From the NCBI GenBank assembly GCA_030263595.1, contig SZPG01000024.1, forward strand, positions 1-38,067: a stretch of 38,067 nt of DNA, written 5' to 3'. Shown one piece after another: positions 24,203 to 31,764 of this stretch (position 1 is the first letter of the stretch; each line of letters begins with the position of its first letter). The DNA comes from Chloroflexi bacterium CFX6 (GTDB lineage Bacteria; Chloroflexota; Anaerolineae; Anaerolineales; Villigracilaceae). The position numbers were made by a program, and so were the translations under genes. The notes under the pieces are model-generated. The model was given only the letters and a program-made list of their open reading frames with translations. It ran no database searches and had not been told where the DNA came from.

Positions 24203-25210
24203 GTGCGTTTCAAATGGATCATCTTTTTGCTCGCGGCTGGCATTTTATTGGGCGCGTGTGGAACGGGCAGCCCCGACTCCACCGTCACCCCCGCTCCCAT
24301 CCCGACCGATACGTCCACGCCTCCCCCGGCTTTCACTCCCACTGCGGCGTCCCCCCTTGCCATCCTGGTCCTGCCCGCCGACCTGGATGCGGAAACATCG
24401 AACCTTTACCAGAAGACGGTTTACGACCTGGCGCAGGCTTCCGGTTTGCGTTTTCAGGTGCGTAATCATCTGACGCCCGCCGACCTCGAACCGGGTTTGA
24501 AGATCGTCGTCGCGCTCCCGCCGGATCCGGGCATTGCGGAACTCGCCGCCGCCGCGCCGGAGACGCAATTCCTCGCCATCAACGTGCCGGGCATTGCGCC
24601 GGGCGGCAACGTCAGCGCGCTGGGCGGGAATTCACAATCGGATATCGCCGCCTTCCTTGCCGGATATACCGCCGCCATGCTCACGGACGACTACCGCATC
24701 GGCATGCTGATGCCCAAGGATAATAACGACGCGATCCGCATGTTCAACGCCTTCAGCAACGGCAGGACCTTTTATTGCGGTTTATGCCGCCCCTTCTTTT
24801 ACCTGCCCTGGTCGTTTCCGCAATACCTCGAGATTTCCGCCGAGGAGGACGTGAACAATTACGACGCGTATGCGGATATTTTGATCCTGCAATACAAGGT
24901 GGGAACGCTCTTCATCCACCCGGATATTTACACCCAGGACCTTGTGGACTACGTCGGCACGACGGGCGTGTACATGATCGGGACGACCTCCCCGGAACAG
25001 AGACCCGCCGGTTGGGTGATGACCATCCAGCCGGATACCATCAAAGCGATCCAGACTGCCTGGTCCTCTTTGCTTTCGGGACAGGGCGGAATCACGGTTC
25101 AATCTCCCCTCGGCTTGAGCGACGTTGACCCAAACCTTCTCTCCCCGGGAAAACAACGCCTCGTGCAGGAAACGCTCGACAGCCTGCAATCGGGACACAT
25201 CGTTCCGTAG
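24203..25210 (+). CDS. BMP/PnrA-like substrate-binding lipoprotein
   Basis: This is a 335-aa protein. The signal peptide MRFKWIIFLLAAGILLGAC has lipobox L-G-A-C. A Thr/Pro-rich linker is followed by a periplasmic-binding-protein-like domain with LAILVLPADLDAETSNLYQK, KIVVALPPDP and SDIAAFLAGYTAAMLTDDYR. The last recalls the GY-AG segment of basic membrane protein (BMP/PnrA, nucleoside-binding) lipoproteins. No transporter genes are adjacent, so it may be a sensor or an orphan binding protein. GTG at 24203 is chosen because GGAG lies 7 nt upstream; TTG at 24197 is possible. A TATAAT-type -10 lies at 24168-24173. Ligand unknown. Confidence 0.65.
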   Translation: MRFKWIIFLLAAGILLGACGTGSPDSTVTPAPIPTDTSTPPPAFTPTAASPLAILVLPADLDAETSNLYQKTVYDLAQASGLRFQVRNHLTPADLEPGLKIVVALPPDPGIAELAAAAPETQFLAINVPGIAPGGNVSALGGNSQSDIAAFLAGYTAAMLTDDYRIGMLMPKDNNDAIRMFNAFSNGRTFYCGLCRPFFYLPWSFPQYLEISAEEDVNNYDAYADILILQYKVGTLFIHPDIYTQDLVDYVGTTGVYMIGTTSPEQRPAGWVMTIQPDTIKAIQTAWSSLLSGQGGITVQSPLGLSDVDPNLLSPGKQRLVQETLDSLQSGHIVP

Positions 25211-25235
25211 GAAATCCCTTCGCCCATGAAAACGA

Positions 25236-25269
25236 TCAGCCGACCCATCTCACGTACCGGGTCGGCTGA
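25236..25269 (-). terminator. Hairpin terminator for the receiver gene
   Basis: An 11-bp stem (TCAGCCGACCC / GGGTCGGCTGA) with a 12-nt loop lies between convergent genes. On the minus strand it is followed by TCGTTTTC, so it probably ends the receiver transcript. Confidence 0.6.
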
Positions 25270-25292
25270 CTGCGTTGGAGGAGGCGAAAGGC

Positions 25293-25727
25293 TCATGCGG
25301 CGACGGCAGCGTCGACCGGCATGGACGCCCGCTGACCGTGTCCCAGCCATGCCATTGCCTTGACGACCAGTACCGCCGGGTTGACGGGTTTGACGAGACA
25401 CTCATCCGCGCCCGCTTGGTTCGCCTCGAGAACTTCCTCGACGGTGTTCGCCGATGCGATCAGGATGATGGGCCCACGGCTCGCGGCGCGCAAATTCATA
25501 AGCAGGGCGTCGCGCTTCTGTGTGGGAAGTTTCATGTCCACCACCATCAGGGAGGGCCCCACCAAACGGGCGGTTTGCAGCGCGTCGGCGACGTTCGTTT
25601 CGGTCAACACGATGCAGTTCCTCTGCTGGAAGAGCGTTTCCAGCGCGGAGACGCCCTCGGGGTGATCGGAGGCGATCAGCACCGTATGAAGGGGGATCGT
25701 GTCAATGTCGGTTTTCCAGGTAGCCAT
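25293..25727 (-). CDS. Stand-alone CheY-like receiver protein
   Basis: This is a 144-aa protein. A receiver domain spans about residues 15-130: the VLIASDHP strand with Asp21, the phospho-acceptor Asp64 in LMVVDMKLP, Ser in LIASAN, and Lys in CLVKPV. No output domain follows; the C-terminus is a short Ala/Val tail. The usual N-terminal acidic pair is reduced to one Asp, so phosphorylation may be weak or altered. An upstream in-frame ATG (25964) would run through the divergent leader region; 25727 begins the domain and has AAAGG upstream. Its partner kinase is not adjacent. Confidence 0.8.
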   Translation of the reverse strand: MATWKTDIDTIPLHTVLIASDHPEGVSALETLFQQRNCIVLTETNVADALQTARLVGPSLMVVDMKLPTQKRDALLMNLRAASRGPIILIASANTVEEVLEANQAGADECLVKPVNPAVLVVKAMAWLGHGQRASMPVDAAVAA

Positions 25728-25757
25728 ACGAATAAACCTTTCCGCTGTCTCATTTAC

Positions 25758-25786
25758 TTGACGGGAAACAAACCTGCATGTTACAC
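25758..25786 (+). promoter_or_regulatory. Promoter of the GNAT leader transcript
   Basis: TTGACG (25758-25763), a 17-bp spacer and TTACAC (25781-25786). The predicted start is near 25793, ahead of the leader ORF and the two terminators. Confidence 0.6.
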
Positions 25787-25829
25787 TCACGCCCGTTCCG
25801 AAAATCCAAGGAAAGGAGGCGCGCGACGC

Positions 25830-25928
25830 ATGGCAATGTACAACGCAACGATCTTTACGAAGACTTACCCCGTTCAAACCGGCGGTCTGGGTTTCGTTCC
25901 TTGTCGTAGTGCGCCTGCTCACCGTTAA
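25830..25928 (+). CDS. 32-codon leader ORF upstream of the GNAT operon
   Basis: ATG at 25830 is preceded by AAAGGAGG with good spacing, and the frame stops at 25926-25928. The peptide begins MAMYNATIFTKTYPVQ and ends PCRSAPAHR. I recognise no homologue. Its position between a promoter and two intrinsic terminators in front of four acetyltransferase genes is that of a regulatory leader peptide. The 3' end of the ORF (GTGCGCC, 25909-25915) is complementary to GGCGCAC (25958-25964) in the first terminator, so ribosome position on the ORF could decide which structure forms. This is inferred from layout only. Confidence 0.5.
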   Translation: MAMYNATIFTKTYPVQTGGLGFVPCRSAPAHR

Positions 25929-25949
25929 TTTACACGCAGTGTAATGTTG

Positions 25950-25984
25950 ACAGCCGCGGCGCACCCGCCCGTGGCTGTTTTTTT
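25950..25984 (+). terminator. Intrinsic terminator 1 of the GNAT leader
   Basis: ACAGCCGCGG (25950-25959) pairs with CCGTGGCTGT (25969-25978), 10 bp with one G-U, followed by a seven-T tract. A smaller TTACAC-GCA-GTGTAA hairpin precedes it at 25930-25944. Confidence 0.85.
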
Positions 25985-25994
25985 ATCCCCGCGC

Positions 25995-26026
25995 CAGCCA
26001 TGGGCAAAGAGCCTGTGGCTGTTTTT
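25995..26026 (+). terminator. Intrinsic terminator 2 of the GNAT leader
   Basis: CAGCCATGGGC (25995-26005) pairs with GCCTGTGGCTG (26011-26021), 11 bp with two wobbles, followed by five T. It ends 18 nt before the first GNAT start codon, leaving room only for its ribosome-binding site. Confidence 0.8.
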
Positions 26027-26044
26027 ATTTCAGAGGAGAATGAC

Positions 26045-26623
26045 ATGTTCGATATACAAACCCAATTGTTTGAAGGAAAGGATGTCCGCTTTGGTCCGAT
26101 TGATCATGAGAAGGACCCGCAGGTCGAATCCAGATGGACTCACGATTCGGATTTTATGCGCATGTATGAAACCAATCCTGCGCGCCCCATGTCGGCGGCG
26201 ATGGTGAAGAAGAACTACGAGAAACTCGAGAAGGAGATCGAGGAGAACAAGAACGTTTACTACTTCGCCATCCGCGCCAGGGAGGACGACCGCCTGATCG
26301 GCAAAGCCATTATCAACCGCATCGAGTGGTCGAATGGCGTCGGCTGGATCCGTCTCGGCATCGGCGCGGGGGAGGACCGGCGCAAGGGGTACGGTTCGCA
26401 GGCGCTGCGGATGCTGCTCCGTTTTGCGTTCGCGGAATTGAACCTGTTCCGCGTAACCGCAGCCGTGCCGGAATATAACGAGGCGGCGCTCGCCCTGCTG
26501 AAGAAGTTCGGCTTCGTGGAGGAGGTCCGCAGGCGGGAGGCGGTGGAACGGGACGGTCGTCGTTGGGACATGCTCGTTTTCGGCTTGCTGAATGATGAAT
26601 GGCAGAGGCAGGCCGGGGCGTAG
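26045..26623 (+). CDS. GNAT N-acetyltransferase (RimJ/RimL-like) 1
   Basis: This 192-aa protein transfers an acetyl group from acetyl-CoA to an amine; the acceptor is unknown. The acetyl-CoA loop reads EDRRKGYGSQALRMLLRFAF (R-x-x-G-x-G), followed by LNLFRVTAAVPEYNEAALALLKKFGF, the usual GNAT motif B region. AGAGGAGAA precedes the ATG at 26045; a longer ORF from 26000 would start inside terminator 2. It is the first of four GNAT genes and is less similar to genes 2 and 3 than they are to each other. Transcription must pass two terminators, unless a promoter lies hidden in the 18 nt between. Confidence 0.9.
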   Translation: MFDIQTQLFEGKDVRFGPIDHEKDPQVESRWTHDSDFMRMYETNPARPMSAAMVKKNYEKLEKEIEENKNVYYFAIRAREDDRLIGKAIINRIEWSNGVGWIRLGIGAGEDRRKGYGSQALRMLLRFAFAELNLFRVTAAVPEYNEAALALLKKFGFVEEVRRREAVERDGRRWDMLVFGLLNDEWQRQAGA

Positions 26624-26632
26624 GAGGAAGCG

Positions 26633-27202
26633 ATGAGGGATCTATTTCACGGCGAGTTGGTCCGCTTGACGGCTGAAGAACCGGAAGCGCGCGCCAAAAT
26701 GGAAGTCCGCTGGCAGAGGGATTCGGAATTCGTCCGCCTGGCTGATTCGGACCCGGTTGTCATGCTCTCGGAGAAAAAGTTGAAGGAATGGTTCGAGAAG
26801 CAGGTCGAGAAGGGCTTCGATGCGAAACGATATTCCTTCTCGGTGCGCGCCTTGCAGGAGGATAAATTCATCGGCTTTCTCGGCCTGTGGGTGGACCCGG
26901 TTCACAACGACGCCTGGGTCGGCATCGGGATCGGCGAACGCGAGTTTTGGGGCAGGGGCTACGGCACGGACGCAATGAGGTTGTGCCTGCAATATGCCTT
27001 TGCCGAGTTGAACGTGCATCGCGTTTCGCTGGGACTGCACGAATACAATTCGCGCGCGCTACGATCCTACGAAAAGGCGGGTTTCCGCCTCGAAGGGCGC
27101 ACGCGCAAGGATCTGATGCGCGATGGGAAGCGCCGCGACTCCCTTTGGATGGGCGTCCTGCGCGAAGAATGGCTGCGAATGCAGAACGGAGAGGAACGAT
27201 GA
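26633..27202 (+). CDS. GNAT N-acetyltransferase (RimJ/RimL-like) 2
   Basis: This is a 189-aa protein. GIGEREFWGRGYGTDAMRLCLQ is the acetyl-CoA loop; HRVSLGLHEYNSRALRSYEKAGF and EGRTRKDLMRDGKRRDS are typical of RimJ/RimL-type acetyltransferases. Its ribosome-binding site TAGGAGGA overlaps the stop of gene 1, so translation is coupled. It shares many segments with gene 3 (GELVRL, RDSEF, GIGER, RSYEKAGF), which indicates tandem duplication. Substrate could be a protein N-terminus, an amino acid or a small toxic amine. Confidence 0.92.
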   Translation: MRDLFHGELVRLTAEEPEARAKMEVRWQRDSEFVRLADSDPVVMLSEKKLKEWFEKQVEKGFDAKRYSFSVRALQEDKFIGFLGLWVDPVHNDAWVGIGIGEREFWGRGYGTDAMRLCLQYAFAELNVHRVSLGLHEYNSRALRSYEKAGFRLEGRTRKDLMRDGKRRDSLWMGVLREEWLRMQNGEER

Positions 27203-27777
27203 AGGACATTTATAAGGGCGAACTGGTCCGTCTGGGCGCGATGGATGCGGAGGAGGCAGGCAAAGCCTTTGCGCGCTGGAGCCGCGATTCGGAATTCAAG
27301 CGGCTGTTGGATAGCGGCGTTTCGCAATTGCCCTCCTCGAAGAACGCGCAAACCTGGCTGGAGAAGGAACTGGAGGAGGAATCGGGCAGCCAGTACTGGT
27401 TCAGCATCCGCAAACTGGATGACGACAGACTGCTTGGCGACATTGACCTGTACGTGCATGACTGGCGAAGCCGGGACGCGTTCGTCGGGCTTGGCATCGG
27501 CGAGCGCGATCTCTGGGGTAAAGGCTGCGGTACGGACGTGATGAAAGTGATCCTGCGCTACGCCTTTACCGAGGTCAATTTGAAGCGCGTCTCTCTGACC
27601 GTGTTCGAGTACAACCCGCGTGCCGTCCGCTCGTATGAAAAGGCGGGTTTCCGTCACGAAGGACGGATACGGCGGGCGTTGAACAAGGAAGGCAGGCGCT
27701 GGGATATCCTCTGCATGGGAATCCTGCGCGAGGAATGGATGGAACAAGAAACACAGGAACAAGGAATGCAACCATGA
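27199..27777 (+). CDS. GNAT N-acetyltransferase (RimJ/RimL-like) 3
   Basis: This 192-aa protein starts within the stop of gene 2 (ATGA overlap). The acetyl-CoA loop is GIGERDLWGKGCGTDVMKVIL; the usual Tyr in GYG is Cys here. VSLTVFEYNPRAVRSYEKAGF and GRIRRALNKEGRRWD follow as in gene 2. A longer reading of this frame from 26887 lies inside gene 2 and is rejected. It is a paralogue of gene 2. Confidence 0.9.
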   Translation: MKDIYKGELVRLGAMDAEEAGKAFARWSRDSEFKRLLDSGVSQLPSSKNAQTWLEKELEEESGSQYWFSIRKLDDDRLLGDIDLYVHDWRSRDAFVGLGIGERDLWGKGCGTDVMKVILRYAFTEVNLKRVSLTVFEYNPRAVRSYEKAGFRHEGRIRRALNKEGRRWDILCMGILREEWMEQETQEQGMQP

Positions 27778-28808
27778 AAACACAAACGCTTGAACGTATT
27801 GAATCACGGTTACCAAAGGGTTTTACCGTCCGTGAAGCCATATTGAGCGACCTGACGAACGCGCTCGAACTGTTCAATCGCTGGTCGCGCTCGGTCATTG
27901 GCGAAGACGAAATCACCGACGCGGAGGCGATTCGCACCGAATGGGTCTCCCCCGGTTTCGACCCGGGTGAGGACATACGGTTGGTCTTCGCGCCGAACGG
28001 CGAAATGATCGGATACGTCGAAGTGTGGACGAACGCCACCCCGCCCGTCCATCCGTGGATCTGGGGACGCGTGGACCCGCGTTACGAAGATCTCGGCATC
28101 GGCTCGTACCTCCTCGCATGGGCGGAGGGGCGCGCGAAAACGGCGTTGGATCGCATCCCCTCCGATCTGCGATTTGCGCCGCAGGTTGGATCCTACCGCC
28201 AGGCGGACAAAGCCCGCGCCTTGTTCGAAGACATGGGCTATCGCCGCATCCGCAGTTCGTATACCATGCGGGTCAACCTCGACGCGCCGCCTCCCGCGCC
28301 CGAATGGTCGCCCGGCATCGCCCTCCGCCTCTGCAACCCCGAGACCGATCTCGAGGCGGTCTATCGCGCCGTGGAAGAAGCCTTCAGCGATCACTATGGA
28401 TACGTGGAAGCCCCGTTCGAAGAGGGTTTGAAACGCTTCGAACATTTTATGACCGGTTACGAAGGCTTCGACCCCGCGCTATGGTTCCTTGCCATGGACG
28501 GGGAGGAGATCGCGGGCATCAGCCTCTGCCGTGAACGCGCCTTCGACAATCCCGAAGTGGGATGGGTAAGCACGCTCGGCGTTCGCCGTCCCTGGCGCAA
28601 ACGCGGCATCGGTCTGGCTTTGCTCCGCCATTCGTTCGGCGAGTTGTATCGGCGCGGCAAACGCATGGCTGGCTTGGGCGTGGACGCCGAAAACCTGACC
28701 GGCGCGCTGCGCCTCTACGAACGCGCGGGGATGAGCGTTCATCGCGCCTTCGACCGCTTCGAAAAGGAGGTCAGACCCGGCAGGGAAATCAGTGTACAAT
28801 CGCTCTGA
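27774..28808 (+). CDS. Double-GNAT acetyltransferase
   Basis: This 344-aa protein starts within the stop of gene 3 (ATGA). It has two GNAT domains: residues about 15-165 (VDPRYEDLGIGSYLLAWAE, then YRQADKARALFEDMGY) and about 180-335 (LGVRRPWRKRGIGLALLRHSF, then TGALRLYERAGM). The two-domain layout resembles mycothiol synthase (MshD) and Eis-like double GNATs, though identity with those cannot be claimed. In such proteins one domain is often inactive. Here the second loop (R-x-x-G-I-G) is the more canonical. It closes the four-gene operon. Confidence 0.88.
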   Translation: MKTQTLERIESRLPKGFTVREAILSDLTNALELFNRWSRSVIGEDEITDAEAIRTEWVSPGFDPGEDIRLVFAPNGEMIGYVEVWTNATPPVHPWIWGRVDPRYEDLGIGSYLLAWAEGRAKTALDRIPSDLRFAPQVGSYRQADKARALFEDMGYRRIRSSYTMRVNLDAPPPAPEWSPGIALRLCNPETDLEAVYRAVEEAFSDHYGYVEAPFEEGLKRFEHFMTGYEGFDPALWFLAMDGEEIAGISLCRERAFDNPEVGWVSTLGVRRPWRKRGIGLALLRHSFGELYRRGKRMAGLGVDAENLTGALRLYERAGMSVHRAFDRFEKEVRPGREISVQSL

Positions 28809-28817
28809 CAAATGAGA

Positions 28818-28851
28818 CGTCCCGAAGGATCGCACAACAGCCTTCGGGACG
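28818..28851. repeat. Hairpin between the GNAT operon and the zinc-ribbon gene
   Basis: An 11-bp perfect stem (CGTCCCGAAGG / CCTTCGGGACG) with a 12-nt loop. It is followed by A, not T, on the + strand, so it is not a typical + strand terminator. It may be an mRNA 3'-end or 5'-leader structure. Confidence 0.6.
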
Positions 28852-28870
28852 CCTAAAAAAGGAGACCGAC

Positions 28871-29296
28871 ATGAACCTTCGCTGCTCTTTTTGCCAGACC
28901 CCGTTCACCCTCGGGCGCGTCGAAAAACTCGCTGCCCTTCAACATCTATACGCCGAAAACCTGAACCACTACGACGCGCACTGTCCGCGATGCCGCCGCG
29001 CCACGCCCGTGCTGCGGCAAAAACTCGAAATGACCATGCCGAACTGGCGCGAGGCGCTCAAGGAACTGGAGGCGGAGATGACAGCGCACCCGCAAACGGA
29101 GGCGCCTCTTCCGAAGCCCGAGCCTGCCCCGGCGCCCCAGGCTGAATCCAAGCCCGCGCAGCCTCCCGCAAAAGAGAAACCCGCGAAGGAAAAGCCTGCG
29201 GCTGGGAAACCCGCTTCGCAAAAACCCGCCGGGCAAAAGAAAGCCCCAGCCGGGAAAACCACAACCACCAAAAAGGCGGCCAGGAAAAGAGACTGA
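28871..29296 (+). CDS. Zinc-ribbon protein with Lys/Pro/Ala-rich tail
   Basis: This 141-aa protein has an N-terminal zinc ribbon with CSFC (Cys5, Cys8) and CPRC about 30 residues later. The residues between, VEKLAALQHLYAENLNHYDA, are helical. The C-terminal half is low-complexity Pro/Ala/Lys/Gln, ending in basic TTTKKAARKRD, like histone H1-type tails. GGAGACCGAC precedes the ATG. A nucleic-acid-binding role is plausible from charge but not shown. Confidence 0.75.
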   Translation: MNLRCSFCQTPFTLGRVEKLAALQHLYAENLNHYDAHCPRCRRATPVLRQKLEMTMPNWREALKELEAEMTAHPQTEAPLPKPEPAPAPQAESKPAQPPAKEKPAKEKPAAGKPASQKPAGQKKAPAGKTTTTKKAARKRD

Positions 29297-29300
29297 CACT

Positions 29301-29376
29301 GTACCGCGTCCCTTCGATGAACTCGAGGCAGGCATTCATGCCGTTCCGCCGAAATGCGCCATGAATGTCGCGGTAC
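29301..29376. repeat. Nested inverted repeat (three-way-junction-like)
   Basis: The outer arms GTACCGCG (29301-29308) and CGCGGTAC (29369-29376) pair. The inner arms CATTCATG (29333-29340) and CATGAATG (29360-29367) pair. It lies between the zinc-ribbon and HAD genes and looks like a REP-type element. Confidence 0.6.
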
Positions 29377-29390
29377 GATGCGGTGAACGA

Positions 29391-29999
29391 ATGATCAACC
29401 AGATGAACATCAAAGCCGTCTTCTTTGACCTGGGCGGAGTCATCGTCCGCACGGAATACCAGGCGCCGCGGCAGCGTCTCGCGGAACGATTGGGCATGGA
29501 GTATGAAGACCTGGTGGGGATCGTCTTCGACAGCGAATCCGCTCGACGCGCGACGGTCGGCGAGGTCACTGCCGCCGAGCATTGGGCAATGGTGATGAAA
29601 CGCCTGAAACGACCCGCCTCCGAAATGCAGACCATCCGGAATGAATTCTTTGCGGGCGACATCGTGGACCTCGAGTTGCTGGGTTTCATCCGTTCTCTGC
29701 GCGGGGACTATAAAACGGGACTGATCTCCAACGCATGGGACGACCTGCGGGGTTTCATCGTCAGGGAAAGGTTCGACGATGCCTTCGATAAGATGATCAT
29801 CTCCGCGGAGGTGGGCGCGGCAAAGCCGTCGGCGAGGATCTATCGGGTTGCGCTGGAGCAGCTCGAAGTGAGTCCGAACGAGGCGGTCTTCGTGGATGAT
29901 TTTCTCGAGAACGTCGAAGCGTGCGAAGAAGTCGGCATGAAGGGCATCCATTTCAAGGATCCCGAATCCGCCCTGCGGCAACTCGAAGCCGTTCTATGA
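29391..29999 (+). CDS. HAD-superfamily phosphatase (HAD-IA)
   Basis: This protein is about 202 aa. The HAD motifs are AVFFDLGGVIV (nucleophile Asp; the acid/base Asp is replaced by Gly, as in YihX-like enzymes), LISNAW (motif II), AKPSARIY (motif III Lys) and VFVDDFLENV (motif IV acids). A helical cap lies between motifs I and II. It is probably a small-molecule phosphatase; substrate unknown. The start is uncertain: ATG at 29391 has a GGTG-type site, and 29403 is an alternative. A terminator follows at 30007. Confidence 0.88.
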   Translation: MINQMNIKAVFFDLGGVIVRTEYQAPRQRLAERLGMEYEDLVGIVFDSESARRATVGEVTAAEHWAMVMKRLKRPASEMQTIRNEFFAGDIVDLELLGFIRSLRGDYKTGLISNAWDDLRGFIVRERFDDAFDKMIISAEVGAAKPSARIYRVALEQLEVSPNEAVFVDDFLENVEACEEVGMKGIHFKDPESALRQLEAVL

Positions 30000-30006
30000 G
30001 CGAATC

Positions 30007-30040
30007 GTCCTGTGGGTTGATCTCACGGGACGCTTTTTTT
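30007..30040 (+). terminator. Intrinsic terminator after the HAD gene
   Basis: GTCCTGTGGG (30007-30016) pairs with CTCACGGGAC (30022-30031) with two wobbles. GC and seven T follow. Confidence 0.88.
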
Positions 30041-30103
30041 ATGTGCATTGGAAAAGGGGACGGGCGCGGTTCTTTTTGAAATCTTTTCGCCCGGAGGCGC
30101 CCG

Positions 30104-30745
30104 TCACGCCGACAATTTTTGCAATCCCGCCTCCATATTCCTGCGGGTCCGAATGTCAATGGGCGCGCCGAGGTGACGCCGCAGGGAGTCCTGGCTTTTG
30201 TCCTTCACGTAATGCTCGCGGAACATTTCCAAAATGGAGATGGTTTCCCCGGTATATTTTTCGATGACGACCTCGTTGCCCGCGTTCACCATGCCCTCTT
30301 TGATGACGCGGCAATACAAGCCGGGGCGCTCCGCGGCGCGGAATTTCTTCACCCATTGCGGGTCGCTCATGCGCGCGGCGAACGTCCCGCATGGGATGCG
30401 CGACGCGGTGACTTGCAGGATGGCTTCGCCGATGTGGAGATAATCGCCGACGTTGAAGCGCGCGCTTTCCAGGTCGCCGATGGTCAGATTCTCGCCGAAG
30501 GTTCCCGGTGGGATCTCCTTTCCCAATTCCTGTTCCCACCACGCGTAATCCGCGCCGCCGTAGATGTAGATCGCCTGGTCGGGTCCGCCGTGATTCTTTC
30601 TGTCGCAGATGGCGTCGCCTTCGATGCCGAGGGATTTGATCTCGACGGGCCCGTTTACGGGGATTTTGTAGATGCCGGTCGTTTCGATGTAATCGTTTCT
30701 TTGTTGTTGTCGTTCCCTGCCGATGTTGACGCTGAGTAGTTTCAT
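30104..30745 (-). CDS. MOSC domain-containing protein (YiiM-like)
   Basis: This is a 213-aa protein. NHGGPDQAIYIYGGADYAWWE, PGTFGENLTI and VTASRIPCGTFAARM (with the conserved Cys) are typical of MOSC domains of the YiiM type. These domains bind molybdenum cofactor and take part in reduction of N-hydroxylated compounds. The C-terminal EMFREHYVKDKSQDSLRRHL is the usual helical extension. The ATG at 30745 is chosen; an in-frame extension to 30856 would translate the structured repeat. The upstream neighbour on the same strand is the polysaccharide deacetylase, 28 nt away. Confidence 0.88.
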   Translation of the reverse strand: MKLLSVNIGRERQQQRNDYIETTGIYKIPVNGPVEIKSLGIEGDAICDRKNHGGPDQAIYIYGGADYAWWEQELGKEIPPGTFGENLTIGDLESARFNVGDYLHIGEAILQVTASRIPCGTFAARMSDPQWVKKFRAAERPGLYCRVIKEGMVNAGNEVVIEKYTGETISILEMFREHYVKDKSQDSLRRHLGAPIDIRTRRNMEAGLQKLSA

Positions 30746-30766
30746 TTGGGTCTGCCTGTAATTGGT

Positions 30767-30821
30767 TTTGGAATCAGGGAGTTTGCTCCCGTGTTGCGCC
30801 AGCAGGCTGGCTGAGTCCAAA
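30767..30821. repeat. 55-bp structured repeat, copy 2
   Basis: Outer TTTGGA/TCCAAA and hairpin GGGAG-TTTG-CTCCC are as in copy 1 (2962-3017). The second hairpin is GCCAG-CAGG-CTGGC instead of GGCGG-TAAG-CCGCC: different sequence, same 5-bp stem and 4-nt loop. On the minus strand it encodes the last residues and stop of the deacetylase. Confidence 0.8.
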
Positions 30822-31475
30822 TTGCATTTGTTCAATTGTAACAAACTCGAACCCATCCGCTTTGAGGCGCGGGAGGACGGTTTCGAGAATTTGCGCGACC
30901 TTTGCGCCGTGTCCCTTGCCGTCGTGCAGGACGATGATCGAGCCGGGGACGGGCCGTTCGGCGATCTGGCGAATCGTCCGTTGCGCGGGCTGGAGGAAAT
31001 GCAGGGGCATGTTGTCCCATAGCGCCAGCCGGTAGCCCCATTCGTTCAGCAGGGATGATGTTTTTGCTGTGAAAAATCCGTACGGCGGGCGGACGTCGCG
31101 TATCGTTTCGGGGGAAATGCCGCAGGCTTCGGCGATGGCTTTTCGGGACCGATCCAACCCTCCCTTGAGGGTCGAGGCGTTTTCCAGCGGGAAGGGAACG
31201 TGACGATAACAATGCAACGCGGGTTGATGTCCGCTTTGGTGGATCCATTTCACCAGGTGCGGATGCCGTTCGACTTCGCGTCCGATCAAAAAGAACGTGG
31301 CATGGATGCCGTGTTTCGCCAGCGCCTCCAGCACCCGAGGCGTATCGCGCGGATGCGGACCGTCGTCGAAGGTGAGGGCGATCCGGGGGAGGGAGGCGGC
31401 TCCGTGAAAGAGAATGCCGGGATGGCGTTTTTGCGTTGCATGGTATAAACGCTGCAGAGGGGATGAAGGGGTCAT
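30774..31475 (-). CDS. Polysaccharide deacetylase (NodB family)
   Basis: This is a 233-aa protein. NodB motifs are RIALTFDDGPHP (motif 1, catalytic and metal Asp), GHQPALHCYRH (motif 2, HxxxH), RDVRPPYGFF (motif 3), ALWDNMP and IIVLHDGKGHG (motif 5 His). It should remove N-acetyl groups from an amino-sugar polymer or act on peptidoglycan, as a metal-dependent enzyme. No clear signal peptide is present, which is unusual for an envelope enzyme. Its C-terminal tail and stop codon come from the structured repeat. Confidence 0.9.
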   Translation of the reverse strand: MTPSSPLQRLYHATQKRHPGILFHGAASLPRIALTFDDGPHPRDTPRVLEALAKHGIHATFFLIGREVERHPHLVKWIHQSGHQPALHCYRHVPFPLENASTLKGGLDRSRKAIAEACGISPETIRDVRPPYGFFTAKTSSLLNEWGYRLALWDNMPLHFLQPAQRTIRQIAERPVPGSIIVLHDGKGHGAKVAQILETVLPRLKADGFEFVTIEQMQFGLSQPAGATREQTP

Positions 31476-31545
31476 CGCATGTTAAACTTAAAATCATATA
31501 ATGTGGTCGCGTAATTTTATTCGTATCGGTGTAAAAGGAGAACCC

Positions 31546-31755
31546 ATGGAAGCACATCCCTGCCCAAAATGCAATGAATTTATGGACGAAGGTTTACTGT
31601 CCACGAGCGAGCAGCCGGGGTACGTCTCCCAAAGGCAGACAGGTATGCTAAGAACCGTAACAAAGATCAGCCGGGCGCGCGCCTGCCCGAATTGCGGTTA
31701 TGTCGAAATGTATCTCGACCCGAAAGAATTGAGACAGAGGATTACAGGGAAATAA
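31546..31755 (+). CDS. Small zinc-ribbon protein
   Basis: This is a 69-aa protein. HPCPKCNEFMDEGLL and RACPNCGYVEMYL give two C-x2-C knuckles, a rubredoxin- or zinc-ribbon-like metal site. This type (CPKC ... CPNCGYVE-Y) is common as a stand-alone protein of unknown role. AAAGGAG precedes the ATG at 31546, and TATAAT lies at 31497-31502. It is divergent from the deacetylase gene. Confidence 0.8.
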   Translation: MEAHPCPKCNEFMDEGLLSTSEQPGYVSQRQTGMLRTVTKISRARACPNCGYVEMYLDPKELRQRITGK

Positions 31756-31764
31756 ATCAGACTC

